Translations under genes and position numbers: made by a program
Notes under the pieces: model-generated
The model's database searches: none
Told to the model about the DNA's origin: nothing
The model's input: the letters and a program-made list of their open reading frames with translations, nothing else
NCBI GenBank assembly: GCA_025360845.1
Contig: JANYBJ010000023.1
Span: 1-40,127 of the forward strand
Source: a bacterium
GTDB lineage: Bacteria; Verrucomicrobiota; Kiritimatiellia; RFP12; UBA1067
Direction: 5' to 3'
Length of the DNA: 40,127 nucleotides
In this document: positions 10,881 to 19,918 of the stretch, piece by piece
How the letters are laid out: each line of letters opens with the position of its first letter
Position numbering within the stretch: position 1 is the first letter of the stretch

Positions 10881-13637
10881 TCACTCGATCACGAAACTCA
10901 TCGGCGCATAAGCCTTCAATTCGATCTTGAGACAGCCGTCCTTGACCTGAACCGCCGGACCGATTGGACGGCCACGCAGGTCCACAGGCGTCACCTTCGC
11001 GGCCTCCATTCCGTTGGGCAACGTCAGCGTCAGCTCCCCTGACACCCCGCCCTGCTCCCAAATGCGCAACACCGTGCCGGCCCCGTCAGGATTGGGCCCG
11101 AAGGCGGTCACAGCCACACCTTTGCGCGAAAGCGTGATCCCCGCACGCGTCGGCGGAAGCTTGCCGGGCTTCATTCTGGAGACGGAGACCTGCAGCGGCA
11201 CGCGGGCTTCCATGGCCGGCGTGTAGAGCGAGGATTCCGACGCGAATTTATCAAACGTCCAGAGCCGGACGCGGGCGCTCATCCGCCGGCCGTCACCGAT
11301 CCACGGCGCGAAGTTGGTCCGCCAGTGGTTGTTGTAGAGGTTCAGATAGACGTAGGGTTTCTTGGGCTCGTAGCGCTTGTCGAACCTGTACTCGCCGGGT
11401 TCGCCCAGACTCACCAGCGGCGCGTCCTGCGGACAGAGCGAAACGCCCGCGCCGGTTTCGCCGTCGTACACCGACACCCCGGTGTTGATCCAAAACAGGT
11501 GATAGTTGGCGTTGTCGACAGTCATGTCCTTAACCGGGTCAAGGTCCGCGCCGACCCGGCCCAGCCGGAACTTCGGCTGGGCGCACTTGAAGGGCAGACA
11601 GATCCAGGCCGCCTCAGGCCAAGTGTCGGGCTGTTTCTGCCAGCTCACCTCGATGTCTGCGGCGGGGACCGCACCGGGCAGTCTCAGGCGGATGGAAAGT
11701 CTCTGAGGCTGGCCAGGCCCCGGAAGAGTCCCGGTCATCACGGCGGTCACATCGATGGCCGATTTCTCTACCGCAAGCGTCATGTTCTCGGGAAGCGCCG
11801 AAGCGTAGGGAACGTCACGCGGCATGTCGTAAGCCGCAAAGATCATTTTGTGCGCCTGATACTGGTCGTACAGGCTACTGCTGATCCACTCAGAAATTTC
11901 TTTGTAGCCGAACCGCTCGTAAAAATACTGGCCAAAGCCCTGCGGCGCCTCGGCGTCAACCAGCTCACGCCCGAAACGCTTGTCGATCAGGCTGGTAATG
12001 CGTCCGCGCCGGGCGTCCAGCGTCGCCTTGAAGAACGGGCTTTCAATAACGCCTGTCTTCTCATCCGCAGACAGTTCCGGACCGGCCACCTTCTCGTCGG
12101 AGGCGACATAGGCGCGGTAGCCCAGCGGCGGGATGTCCTTGGCGACGAAACGTGTCATGGGAGCGCCGTCCTCAATCGCGGGATGCTCGTGAGAAACCGC
12201 AAGTGCCGGACCGCCGTCAGCCGGCTTCAGCGATGTGAAGCCGTTCCCGAAAACAAGCCGGGTGTCGACCGCGATCTCGCCGTCACGGGTCCAAGGCAGC
12301 GGATTGAACACGACCATGCGGTTTCCCGAGACATTCAGGTTGTCGGCCAGCGACGAAACCGCATCCGCATAGGGACGGGCCACCAGCTTCTGGACTTGAT
12401 CGATGTAGTCGGCATGGTCCTTAAAAGAGGCCTCCATCATTGTGTATTGCGCGGGCAGGCCCTGCGCCCAAAGGTCCTCCCAGGCCTTGCCGTACGGAAC
12501 TTTGAGATAATGCTGATTGGCCAGCCCCCACGTGTGCTCGCTGTAAAGCAGGCTTTGCTCGTAAGCCTCGGCCACCGTTTTGCGAAGGTCGGGCACAAAA
12601 ATGCCCCAGCACTTCAAGAGCGTCGCGAGCTGATCGACCCCGCCGATGGACGGACGGCTGTTCTGCGCCTGCTTGCTGGCCTCGGGCTGACTCATCGCAC
12701 CGTGAATCCAAGGATCGCCGATGTCGCTGCGGACGACGGGGAGCCTGCTCAAATTCTCTTTCATGATCAGCCCGGCAAAATCATCCATCGTTCCAACCTT
12801 GGCATGAATGCCGCGGCTCTTGTAGAACTCGATGTCGCGGCTGACCGTACCCGCGTCAGGCGGCCCCTGGTTGTCACCCGTCATGCTGACGTAAAGCCAG
12901 CTCTTGTAGGGCCAGCCTTCGGGCGGCAACTGATCGCTTCCATAGCCGTTGTTGTAAAGGGTTAACAGGCGCGAGCCGTCAGGCCCCTCCCACCAGAAGA
13001 AGGGGGGCAGCCCGAGCTGCTTGTTCACGACCGGCCCGCCCATGTGGTAGAACGTGATGCCCGCGTGGGCAAACAGCGTAGGGAAGATCCACGACTGACC
13101 GGGCACGTCGCTCATTTTGGCGCTGGTGGAGAGCGGCTGGCCATACTTGCGCGCCAGCGTCGAGGAGATCGAGAGACCGCGCACCAGGTCCTCCGGCTCT
13201 GCGGTCTCGGTGTGCGTCGTGAACGGGTATGCGTGGATGGCGAGATTGCCGTCGCGTATCGCCTGCTCGATCTTATCCCGGCGCGCCTGCGTCTGGCCCT
13301 CCCAAAGGATCTGCTTCATCGGCCAACCGGACAGCGTCCAGACGAACTGCTTCTCCTTGGGCTGCTGGCTGTTTTTATCGATGGCCTCCAGAACACGGTC
13401 CGCCATGGCGGTGCGGTAGTCATGGATGACTTGCTGCACCCTCTCGGAATAGCCGATGTCGAAGTGCGTCTTGTAGACAATGATGACGTTTTGAACCCCG
13501 GACGGCTGGGCTTTATCACCCCCCGCAAGTTCAGATGCTGACTTACTTATCGGTATCGTGGAGGTGTTGTCATAGTCCGCCGCACGAGCGGCAGCGGCGA
13601 GCTGCATCAGCACCCCGATCATGAAAACAAATCTCAT
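10881..13637 (-). CDS. GH38-like glycoside hydrolase (DUF5054-like), short form A
   Basis: Secreted hydrolase of 918 residues related to family 38 alpha-mannosidases; probably the branch annotated DUF5054 in bacteria. Signal peptide 1-19 (MQLAAAARA). The zinc-site pattern of GH38 is present: KTHFDIGY (His58, Asp60), KMSDVPGQSW (Asp177, the position of the nucleophile) and LLYSEHTWG (His368). The binding-site stretch FFWWEGPDGSRLLTLY is also shared with its neighbour at 13772-16375. The C-terminal half is beta-rich, as in GH38 (FKATLDARRGRITSLIDK). Start supported by ggag 8 nt upstream. Mannosidase activity is the family default; the true glycoside is unknown. Confidence 0.82.
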   Translation of the reverse strand: MRFVFMIGVLMQLAAAARAADYDNTSTIPISKSASELAGGDKAQPSGVQNVIIVYKTHFDIGYSERVQQVIHDYRTAMADRVLEAIDKNSQQPKEKQFVWTLSGWPMKQILWEGQTQARRDKIEQAIRDGNLAIHAYPFTTHTETAEPEDLVRGLSISSTLARKYGQPLSTSAKMSDVPGQSWIFPTLFAHAGITFYHMGGPVVNKQLGLPPFFWWEGPDGSRLLTLYNNGYGSDQLPPEGWPYKSWLYVSMTGDNQGPPDAGTVSRDIEFYKSRGIHAKVGTMDDFAGLIMKENLSRLPVVRSDIGDPWIHGAMSQPEASKQAQNSRPSIGGVDQLATLLKCWGIFVPDLRKTVAEAYEQSLLYSEHTWGLANQHYLKVPYGKAWEDLWAQGLPAQYTMMEASFKDHADYIDQVQKLVARPYADAVSSLADNLNVSGNRMVVFNPLPWTRDGEIAVDTRLVFGNGFTSLKPADGGPALAVSHEHPAIEDGAPMTRFVAKDIPPLGYRAYVASDEKVAGPELSADEKTGVIESPFFKATLDARRGRITSLIDKRFGRELVDAEAPQGFGQYFYERFGYKEISEWISSSLYDQYQAHKMIFAAYDMPRDVPYASALPENMTLAVEKSAIDVTAVMTGTLPGPGQPQRLSIRLRLPGAVPAADIEVSWQKQPDTWPEAAWICLPFKCAQPKFRLGRVGADLDPVKDMTVDNANYHLFWINTGVSVYDGETGAGVSLCPQDAPLVSLGEPGEYRFDKRYEPKKPYVYLNLYNNHWRTNFAPWIGDGRRMSARVRLWTFDKFASESSLYTPAMEARVPLQVSVSRMKPGKLPPTRAGITLSRKGVAVTAFGPNPDGAGTVLRIWEQGGVSGELTLTLPNGMEAAKVTPVDLRGRPIGPAVQVKDGCLKIELKAYAPMSFVIE

Positions 13638-13713
13638 GTCCTTTTCTCCGGAATCAGCGCGGTTTCAGTTATTCTGTAGCCGGCAGGGTCGTGCGATACG
13701 GCTCGCGAGGACG

Positions 13714-13756
13714 CTCGCCCTCCATAAAATCACCCTCTTTCCGCCTGGAGGGCGAG
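13714..13756. repeat. 11-bp inverted repeat in the gap between two GH38-like genes
   Basis: CTCGCCCTCCA (13714-13724) and TGGAGGGCGAG (13746-13756), 21-nt loop, between the stop of the upstream GH38-like gene and the start of the next one. The adjoining sequence (gctcgcgagg) is also self-complementary. No U-tract follows on the minus strand, so a dispersed REP-like element or mRNA-stabilising hairpin is likelier than a terminator. Confidence 0.45.
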
Positions 13757-13771
13757 ACTCTGTCGAACAGC

Positions 13772-16375
13772 CTATTCCAACACAAAACTCAGCGGCGCGA
13801 AAGCCTTTATGTCCACATTGAACGCGTTCTTCTTCACCCTGATCTTTTCTCCGAACGGCGTGCCGCGCAGGTCGACCGGCTGCGCGGATGCCACACGCAT
13901 TCCTTCCGGCAGGGTCACTTTGCAGGCGCCGGAAACACCGGCCTGTTCCCACATGCGCAGCAGGGTGCCGTTGTTTACTCTGTCAGGATCAGCGCCGAAG
14001 GCCGTCACCAGCACACCTTTACGCGACAGCGTCAGCCCCGCCCGCTCTTTCGGCAGCGTCCCGCCCTTGCCGTCGGCCACGGCCAGCAAAGGCAGCCGCG
14101 CCTCCCAAGCTTTCACGGCCAGATTCTCGGCCACATTCCCGTTCCTAAGCGGCCAGAAGCGGACACGGCTCGACCAGGAACCCTCCTGCCACAAAGGAAA
14201 ATTCGTGTTCCACATGTTATTGTATAGATTAACGAACACCGTCGACCTCTTCGGCACAAAGTCCAGGGTCCACCACCACAGCCCCGGCCGATCAAGACTC
14301 ACCAGCGGCGAGTCGATCGGGCACAGCGCCATGCCGCTCTTGTCCGGAGAGGTCATGGCGACACCGCTGGTCACCGCCATGAGGTGGCGATTCGCCCCGG
14401 ACACGATGTCGGTCGCCGGATTGACCGGCCCGCCCAGCCGCCCGACCGTGAACAGAGGGTCTGCAACCGCGAACGGAAAACACAGCCAGCCGCCTTCGGG
14501 CGTCTTGTCCGGCGTTTTCGCGTCAACGGCCCACTCGACCTCCACGTGGGCTTCAAACCGGTTGAACGTGAATCTCACCGTATACGCTTTTGCAAGACCC
14601 TTGGTATCGCAGCCCGTCAACGTCACGGTGTCAGCCGCGTCGCCGTGCGCGGCATCCAATTTCCAGTTATCCGGCGTCACCGCCAAATAGGGCGATTTCT
14701 CGGCATCGGGCATTCCCGGCTTGCCGATATCGTTTAAACCCCAACTGTCTTGAATGCGAGAATACTTTGAGAAGAATCGGCCGAACACTTCCTTTGTGCT
14801 GAAGCGCTCATGCAGGAACTGCCCGACCGCATAAGGGCTTGTCGTGTCCACGAGTTCACGGCCTGATTTCTTGTCGATCAAAGACGCGATGCCGCCGCGC
14901 CGAAGATCAAACGTGACCTTGAAAAACGACGTCTCTCTGACATTCGGCGCTGACTCGCGAACGGGCTTGTCCGGTTTTGCTTCAGCAACGGAAACAACTT
15001 TGTATCCATTCGCCGGCACATCCCCCGTGAAAACGACAACACCGGGTTTGCCGGGAACAGCCACAACGCCGGAACGCTTCCACGGGAGCGCATTGAAAAC
15101 CACGACGCCGGTGCCGTCCGACTTCACGTTCTTCGCGAGCAGATCGAGACGCGCCGTCAGCTCCCTATTGACGATGGCAGCGGCTTTGCGGATATAGTCG
15201 CGGTGATCCTCGTAGGATTGCAGCCACTTCTTTTTCGCGGGATCGGTTCCGGCATCCGCGAGCCACTTCTTCCACTCATCGCCGTAAACCGTGCGCGGGC
15301 CGTATTCGGCGTTCATGCCCCAGGTGTGCTCGCCGTACAGCAGGCTGTTCTCGTAAGCCTCGGCGAGCGGTTGAGCCAACGCATCTGTTTTCAAACCCCA
15401 GAATGTGAGCTGGGTGTCCAGCGTCTCCAGGGCAGGTTCGAGCGGACGGATGTTGCGGGCGATCTGGCTCGTCTGCGGCATCGACATGAGCCCGTGTATC
15501 CAGGTGTCCGGCGTGTCGCCGCGGACAATCGGAAGTTCGGGGTTCTCCTTCTCAAGTGCGTTCGCGAAATCGTCCAGCGTGCCGAAATGCAGGTTGATGC
15601 CCGGCAGATTCTTCTCGGCATCTTTGAGAATAGCTTCGACCTCGCTGGGCGAAGGCGGCCCGTGATTGTCACCCGTCATGATCATCGCCAGATAATTTTT
15701 GGCCGGCCAGTCCTTGGGCGGCCGGATTCCGGAGCCGTAATCAATCGTGTATCCGCAGAGAATCCGCGAACCGTCCGGGCCTTCCCACCAGAAAATCGGC
15801 GGGACGCGCGGATACTGGCTTGCCGCATTGCAGCCGATATGCAGAAACTTAACGCCCGCATGCTTGAGCAGGGTAGGCATGATCCAACTGTGGGACGGGA
15901 CATCCGTCATCTTTGCGGCCACGGGAAGCGGATGGCCATACCTGCGGGCCACGCGCGACGCATACCCCAAACCGCGCACCAGGTCTTCGCAGTCGAGCGA
16001 CTCGGTGTGCGTCGTGAACGGCAGCGCATGGACCGCGAGCGTGCCTTCTTTGAGGGCTTGCTCGATTCGCTTGCGCCTGGCCGGCTCTTGAAGCGGTCCC
16101 AGAATCTGAGCCTCCAGCGGCCATCCGGCGACCGTCCAGGCGAACTGCTTCTCCTTCGGCTGACTCCGGCTCTGTTCGATCACATTCAGCGCGCCGTCCA
16201 TCATGGTTTCGCGGTATTTCTTGAAGACCTCTTCTGCGCGGTCAGTGAAGCCTAAATCGAAGTGGGTCTTGAAAACCACCCACACGTCCGTGACCTTGGA
16301 CACGGGCTCGGCCATCAAGAGGGACGCGTTCGCAAACAGACCGACACAGGCAACCCACAACATCGACTTTTTCAT
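13772..16375 (-). CDS. GH38-like glycoside hydrolase (DUF5054-like), short form B
   Basis: Paralogue of the preceding-described 918-residue hydrolase, 867 residues, secreted (signal peptide 1-22, LLMAEP). It keeps all four putative zinc ligands: KTHFDLGF (His38, Asp40), KMTDVPSHSW (Asp158) and LLYGEHTWGM (His350). The block FWWEGPDGSRIL and the MTGDN(Q/H)GPP segment are shared with the 10881-13637 protein, showing a common subfamily. The two proteins diverge enough that duplication is old or they were recruited separately. Start ATG follows aaggggg; the 35 nt before it are nearly identical to the leader of the gene at 16419-19820. Role: secreted exo-acting glycosidase, specificity unknown. 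Confidence 0.82.
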   Translation of the reverse strand: MKKSMLWVACVGLFANASLLMAEPVSKVTDVWVVFKTHFDLGFTDRAEEVFKKYRETMMDGALNVIEQSRSQPKEKQFAWTVAGWPLEAQILGPLQEPARRKRIEQALKEGTLAVHALPFTTHTESLDCEDLVRGLGYASRVARRYGHPLPVAAKMTDVPSHSWIMPTLLKHAGVKFLHIGCNAASQYPRVPPIFWWEGPDGSRILCGYTIDYGSGIRPPKDWPAKNYLAMIMTGDNHGPPSPSEVEAILKDAEKNLPGINLHFGTLDDFANALEKENPELPIVRGDTPDTWIHGLMSMPQTSQIARNIRPLEPALETLDTQLTFWGLKTDALAQPLAEAYENSLLYGEHTWGMNAEYGPRTVYGDEWKKWLADAGTDPAKKKWLQSYEDHRDYIRKAAAIVNRELTARLDLLAKNVKSDGTGVVVFNALPWKRSGVVAVPGKPGVVVFTGDVPANGYKVVSVAEAKPDKPVRESAPNVRETSFFKVTFDLRRGGIASLIDKKSGRELVDTTSPYAVGQFLHERFSTKEVFGRFFSKYSRIQDSWGLNDIGKPGMPDAEKSPYLAVTPDNWKLDAAHGDAADTVTLTGCDTKGLAKAYTVRFTFNRFEAHVEVEWAVDAKTPDKTPEGGWLCFPFAVADPLFTVGRLGGPVNPATDIVSGANRHLMAVTSGVAMTSPDKSGMALCPIDSPLVSLDRPGLWWWTLDFVPKRSTVFVNLYNNMWNTNFPLWQEGSWSSRVRFWPLRNGNVAENLAVKAWEARLPLLAVADGKGGTLPKERAGLTLSRKGVLVTAFGADPDRVNNGTLLRMWEQAGVSGACKVTLPEGMRVASAQPVDLRGTPFGEKIRVKKNAFNVDIKAFAPLSFVLE

Positions 16376-16410
16376 CTCATCCCCCTTGAGCCCGTAATCG
16401 ATGGAATCGC
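16376..16410 (-). repeat. duplicated 5' leader, copy 1
   Basis: 35 nt immediately before the ATG of the 13772-16375 gene, matching 31 of 35 positions of 19821-19855. Three of the four differences are transitions. It carries the ribosome site (aaggggga) and the segment CGATTCCATCGATTA. It may be a relic of gene duplication or a conserved translation-control leader. Confidence 0.6.
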
Positions 16411-16418
16411 ATCCGCCG

Positions 16419-19400
16419 CTACTCCAGCCTCACCGTGGCCATACCGCGGGCACGCAACGGCACGGACACCACGCCGCGTTTCAGTTCCAGCGGCGCCGCG
16501 CCGACCTCGACCAGATTGCAGGCGCTGGCTTTGCCGACACCCAGCGCCTTCACGTCAAGATGCACAACGGTCTCCTTGCCGGCGGTTTCCCACAAACGGA
16601 TGACCGTGCCTTTGCCGTCGGCAGCCTGACGGATTCCCACCACCTGCGCATTCGGCTCTGCGACCGTGAGCAGGCCCCCGGTCGGTGCCTTCAGCGCGCC
16701 GACGGGATTCGCCTCGGCAACCACGGCCCGCAGCGGACTTGAGACGCCCGCGCCGAAGCGTGCCGAGGCGGCGGGGTCGGAGCCGACGCGGCTGGTCACG
16801 GCAAACCGGAAGAGAAGCTCGCCGTCCTGACCGGCTCGGTAGTTCGTCCACCAGTAATTATTAAATACATATCCAAAGATGTGTCCGTTGACCTTGGGCA
16901 GAACCGTCTGCCAAAGGCCGCGGTTGATATCCTGGAAGCAAGCCAGCGGCGCGTCAGGGGTCGCCCAGACCACGGCCCCGCCTTGGCCCTCCACCTCGAC
17001 GAAATGCTGGACCGTGAACCAGTCCAGACAGGCGCCCGGGAGCATCTCCGTGTTGGCGTTGACGATGCCCACCGGCACTTCGTAGCGGAACGTCGGCTTC
17101 TCAGCCGCGAACGGAAAGGCGAAGTAGCCCGCCTCCTTGTCATAGGTCAGCTTCTTGGTCAGCCGGTTCTCGATGTCGAGCCGCTTGACGTCATTCCAGA
17201 CAATGATCACGCTGCTGAGTTTAGGCGTCATCGCCGCGGAACTCTCGACGATCATCATCTCCCCCAACGCGCCCAGCGTCATCTTCCTGAGCGTGACGTT
17301 CTGCGACGTGGCGACGGTCAGGTTGCTGGAGGGCGACGTGCCGTCGTACTCGATGCTGGTTCCCTTGCCGCCGGCCACATAGAGATACTGGTTGAGCTTA
17401 TAGGCCGCCTTGGCATCGACGAGCTCGCGGTTGTTTTCCTTGTCGAGAATGCTGCTGATGCCGCCGGTAGCCGGATCGAAACTGATCCGGTAGGCCGTGC
17501 TGTCAAGCGTGGCACCTTCGGCGGGTTTGGCCGTTGGCTGCGCGGCCGCAGGCCCGAGCTTCAGGGTGCGGTAGCCGCACGCGGGCACCTCTTTCACCCA
17601 CGCATACACGCCGGTTTCGGTCTCGCAGGTTGTCACGCCCGGCTCGCTGATGGCCAGCCCTTTCGGCAGGTTGACGGCTATGATCTCGGAGCGGCTCCAG
17701 CCCGAGGGATTGAAGACCAGCAGCGATTGTGCCTTGGTGCGGATCTGGGCCGCCATCGCGCGCAGTCCCTGATCCAGCAGGTCGCCGGACTGCTTGTCGG
17801 CATCCAGCGCGAACTGGGCCTTGACCTTCCACTGGTTGACCGTCATGGGGTCCTCGGGGGAACTGATACTCCCGCTGGCGCCCCAGGTATGCTCATCGTA
17901 GAGCAACACATTGCGCCAGGCCGCTTCCAGCGCCTGCTTGGGATAGGCGACTCCGGCGGGCTTGAGCCGCTGCGCCAATGCCAGGAGGCGCTCGGCATCG
18001 CCGAGGCTTTCGTGGGCTTTGCGGGACAGAGCCGTCTCACGGGCGGTGGTGCCCGCGCCATCCTCCCAGTAGGTGCCGCCGCTGCCTTTGAGCACCGGCA
18101 GCTTGTCGCCGAACGTCTTCTCCATGTGCTCAAAGAAATCGGGGCCGCCCGTCAACACGATCCTTGGGAATACGTAGCGTTCGTTCCACTCCTTGACCAC
18201 CTCGGCGATCGTGGGGTCGAGGCCCGTGTTGTCGCTCTCCTCGCCATGCGCATACACGGCGTCATAGGGATAGTCGGCACGTTTCTCGAGCCCGCCCAGC
18301 TTGGCCGTGAGTTCGGCTTTGGCGCGGCTGACGCTGGTGCAAACGCCCCACGACCGGGCCTGGCCATAGGCTTCGCTGAACGCCACAAGCACGCGGCTGC
18401 CGTCGGGTCCCTGCCACCAGCAGGGGCTTTTCGCGTAGGGCCGGAAGGTCGGCGCGCGGCCGTTGTTGATGCCGTGGGCAAGGTAGCGGACGCCGGACTG
18501 GGCGGCGATCATGGGAAAGGACGCCTCCGCGGTTGGGACGTCTGAAAGCATCGCCACCGGGTTGAGGGGAACGCCTTGAACGCGCTGCAGGTCGGCGGCG
18601 GACTGGAACATGCGGCAGGCCTCCTCGTGGGAAGGCAACCCGGTGAGCATGTTGGCGTAGAGCGCCATCACGCTGATGCGACCTTCGCGGGCAAGGCGCA
18701 GAAAATCCTCGCGCTGCTGGCCGCTGCGCGTGGCCAGATAGGTCTCCGCCTGCAACGCCACCTCCAGACTCCAGCAATAACCCGGGAAGCGCTTCGCCAA
18801 CTCGATGGCTTTATCCGTGTTCAGGTTGTGCAGCTCAAGGGTCTTCGACTGCAGGTCGGTATAGCCGACGTCGTTGTGGGCGGCGGCGGCGATATAGAGG
18901 ATCCACTTGCGCGTCGGCTGAACGCTGATCTCGACGGTGCGCGTCTGCGTGCCCACGCTGGCGGTGAGGACGACCGACTGCGGCTTGTCGCTGTCGGGGA
19001 CGAGCAGTTCCGCGTGGGCGGCGCCGAACAGCGGCAGTGTCACCAAGGGGACGTCGCTCGCGGTGCCGCCGATGACGGCGCGCAGCGTCGGCGCAACGCC
19101 GCCGTAATCGCTCATGGCCAGCTCCACCTCGACCACGCGGCCGAGCGCACCGTCGCGCTTCACGAACAGGGGGGTAGGCTCTGCCGTCAGATGCGTGATG
19201 GCCGGAGCGGGAAGAACGCCTTGCGCGTCATTCAGCAGAGTGACGGCATCGTAGAGCAGCCAGGAGCCGCCCTCGCCGCTGGACAGCGTCAATTCGTTGA
19301 CGCCCTTGGCCAGCAGGGCGGCGGGTATCCGGGTCTCAACAATCCGAGGCGTGCCGGACTTGGCGTTGATCAACGCAGCGTCGCCGGCCCCTTTGGCGAG

Positions 19401-19820
19401 AGGAAAAAGACCCTCCTGACCTTTGATCGTCAGCGTGAGCACAGGCGGCATGCCGTAATGGGCTTCAACCAGCGCGATGCGCAGGAGGTAAACGCCGCGC
19501 GGCTCATCGGCGAGCGTGAACCGGACGATGCGGGGATGGGATCTGCCACCGGCCCAACTGTCAAGCGGGCCGGGCTGAATATACGGCCAGTCCTTGGCCG
19601 GATCGCTCTTACCGATCTCGTAGACGACCGTCTCCTGCGGAAACCGCTTTGGGTATTCGCCATACTTGCCGGCGATGGCAAGCTCGGCATAGTCCTGATC
19701 CGCCTTGCCGATCTGCCAGACGACGGCCATCTCGGCGGCGTTGGCCACAGATTCCGCCCGCACGCTCGCCGCTTTCACAGCAAGACCGACACAAAAAATG
19801 AACGCCAACAACATATTCAT
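16419..19820 (-). CDS. GH38-like hydrolase with N-terminal rhamnogalacturonan-lyase-type domain, form C
   Basis: Secreted 1133-residue protein (signal peptide 1-22). Residues about 32-197 resemble the CBM-like domain III of PL4 rhamnogalacturonan lyases: VVYEIGKSD, KDWPYIQPGPLDSWAG, an inner beta-strand series, and GGSWLLYDAVTLLN. Residues about 200-305 are a beta-sandwich linker. The GH38-like catalytic part starts at WILYIAAAAHNDVGYTDLQ (His315, Asp317), followed by AMLSDVP (Asp427) and LLYDEHTWGA, so the zinc-ligand pattern is intact. A typical GH38 beta C-terminal half follows (LDSTAYRISFDPATGGIS). Differences from the short forms: AHNDVGYTD instead of KTHFD(I/L)G. Located 98 bp after its closest paralogue (19919-23308); a strong hairpin lies in that gap. 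Confidence 0.82.
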   Translation of the reverse strand: MNMLLAFIFCVGLAVKAASVRAESVANAAEMAVVWQIGKADQDYAELAIAGKYGEYPKRFPQETVVYEIGKSDPAKDWPYIQPGPLDSWAGGRSHPRIVRFTLADEPRGVYLLRIALVEAHYGMPPVLTLTIKGQEGLFPLAKGAGDAALINAKSGTPRIVETRIPAALLAKGVNELTLSSGEGGSWLLYDAVTLLNDAQGVLPAPAITHLTAEPTPLFVKRDGALGRVVEVELAMSDYGGVAPTLRAVIGGTASDVPLVTLPLFGAAHAELLVPDSDKPQSVVLTASVGTQTRTVEISVQPTRKWILYIAAAAHNDVGYTDLQSKTLELHNLNTDKAIELAKRFPGYCWSLEVALQAETYLATRSGQQREDFLRLAREGRISVMALYANMLTGLPSHEEACRMFQSAADLQRVQGVPLNPVAMLSDVPTAEASFPMIAAQSGVRYLAHGINNGRAPTFRPYAKSPCWWQGPDGSRVLVAFSEAYGQARSWGVCTSVSRAKAELTAKLGGLEKRADYPYDAVYAHGEESDNTGLDPTIAEVVKEWNERYVFPRIVLTGGPDFFEHMEKTFGDKLPVLKGSGGTYWEDGAGTTARETALSRKAHESLGDAERLLALAQRLKPAGVAYPKQALEAAWRNVLLYDEHTWGASGSISSPEDPMTVNQWKVKAQFALDADKQSGDLLDQGLRAMAAQIRTKAQSLLVFNPSGWSRSEIIAVNLPKGLAISEPGVTTCETETGVYAWVKEVPACGYRTLKLGPAAAQPTAKPAEGATLDSTAYRISFDPATGGISSILDKENNRELVDAKAAYKLNQYLYVAGGKGTSIEYDGTSPSSNLTVATSQNVTLRKMTLGALGEMMIVESSAAMTPKLSSVIIVWNDVKRLDIENRLTKKLTYDKEAGYFAFPFAAEKPTFRYEVPVGIVNANTEMLPGACLDWFTVQHFVEVEGQGGAVVWATPDAPLACFQDINRGLWQTVLPKVNGHIFGYVFNNYWWTNYRAGQDGELLFRFAVTSRVGSDPAASARFGAGVSSPLRAVVAEANPVGALKAPTGGLLTVAEPNAQVVGIRQAADGKGTVIRLWETAGKETVVHLDVKALGVGKASACNLVEVGAAPLELKRGVVSVPLRARGMATVRLE

Positions 19821-19855
19821 TTCATCCCCCTTAAGCCCATAATCGATGGAATCGA
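19821..19855 (-). repeat. duplicated 5' leader, copy 2
   Basis: 35 nt immediately before the ATG of the 16419-19820 gene, 31 of 35 identical to 16376-16410. Here, unlike in copy 1, the distal part also forms one arm of the hairpin 19844-19890. Confidence 0.6.
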
Positions 19856-19890
19856 ATGACTCGATAAAATCGAGTCGTCCGAATCCATCG
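19844..19890 (-). promoter_or_regulatory. long intercistronic hairpin between the two large GH38-like genes
   Basis: Arms 19844-19865 and 19869-19890 pair at 19 of 22 positions around an AAA loop; the inner GACTCGAT/ATCGAGTC stem is perfect. It lies 28 nt after the stop of the upstream gene and 23 nt before the next start. No U-run follows, so a differential-stability or processing element is likelier than a terminator. Confidence 0.6.
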
Positions 19891-19918
19891 CCGCAACCAT
19901 TATCTCAAGCAGAGTCAA

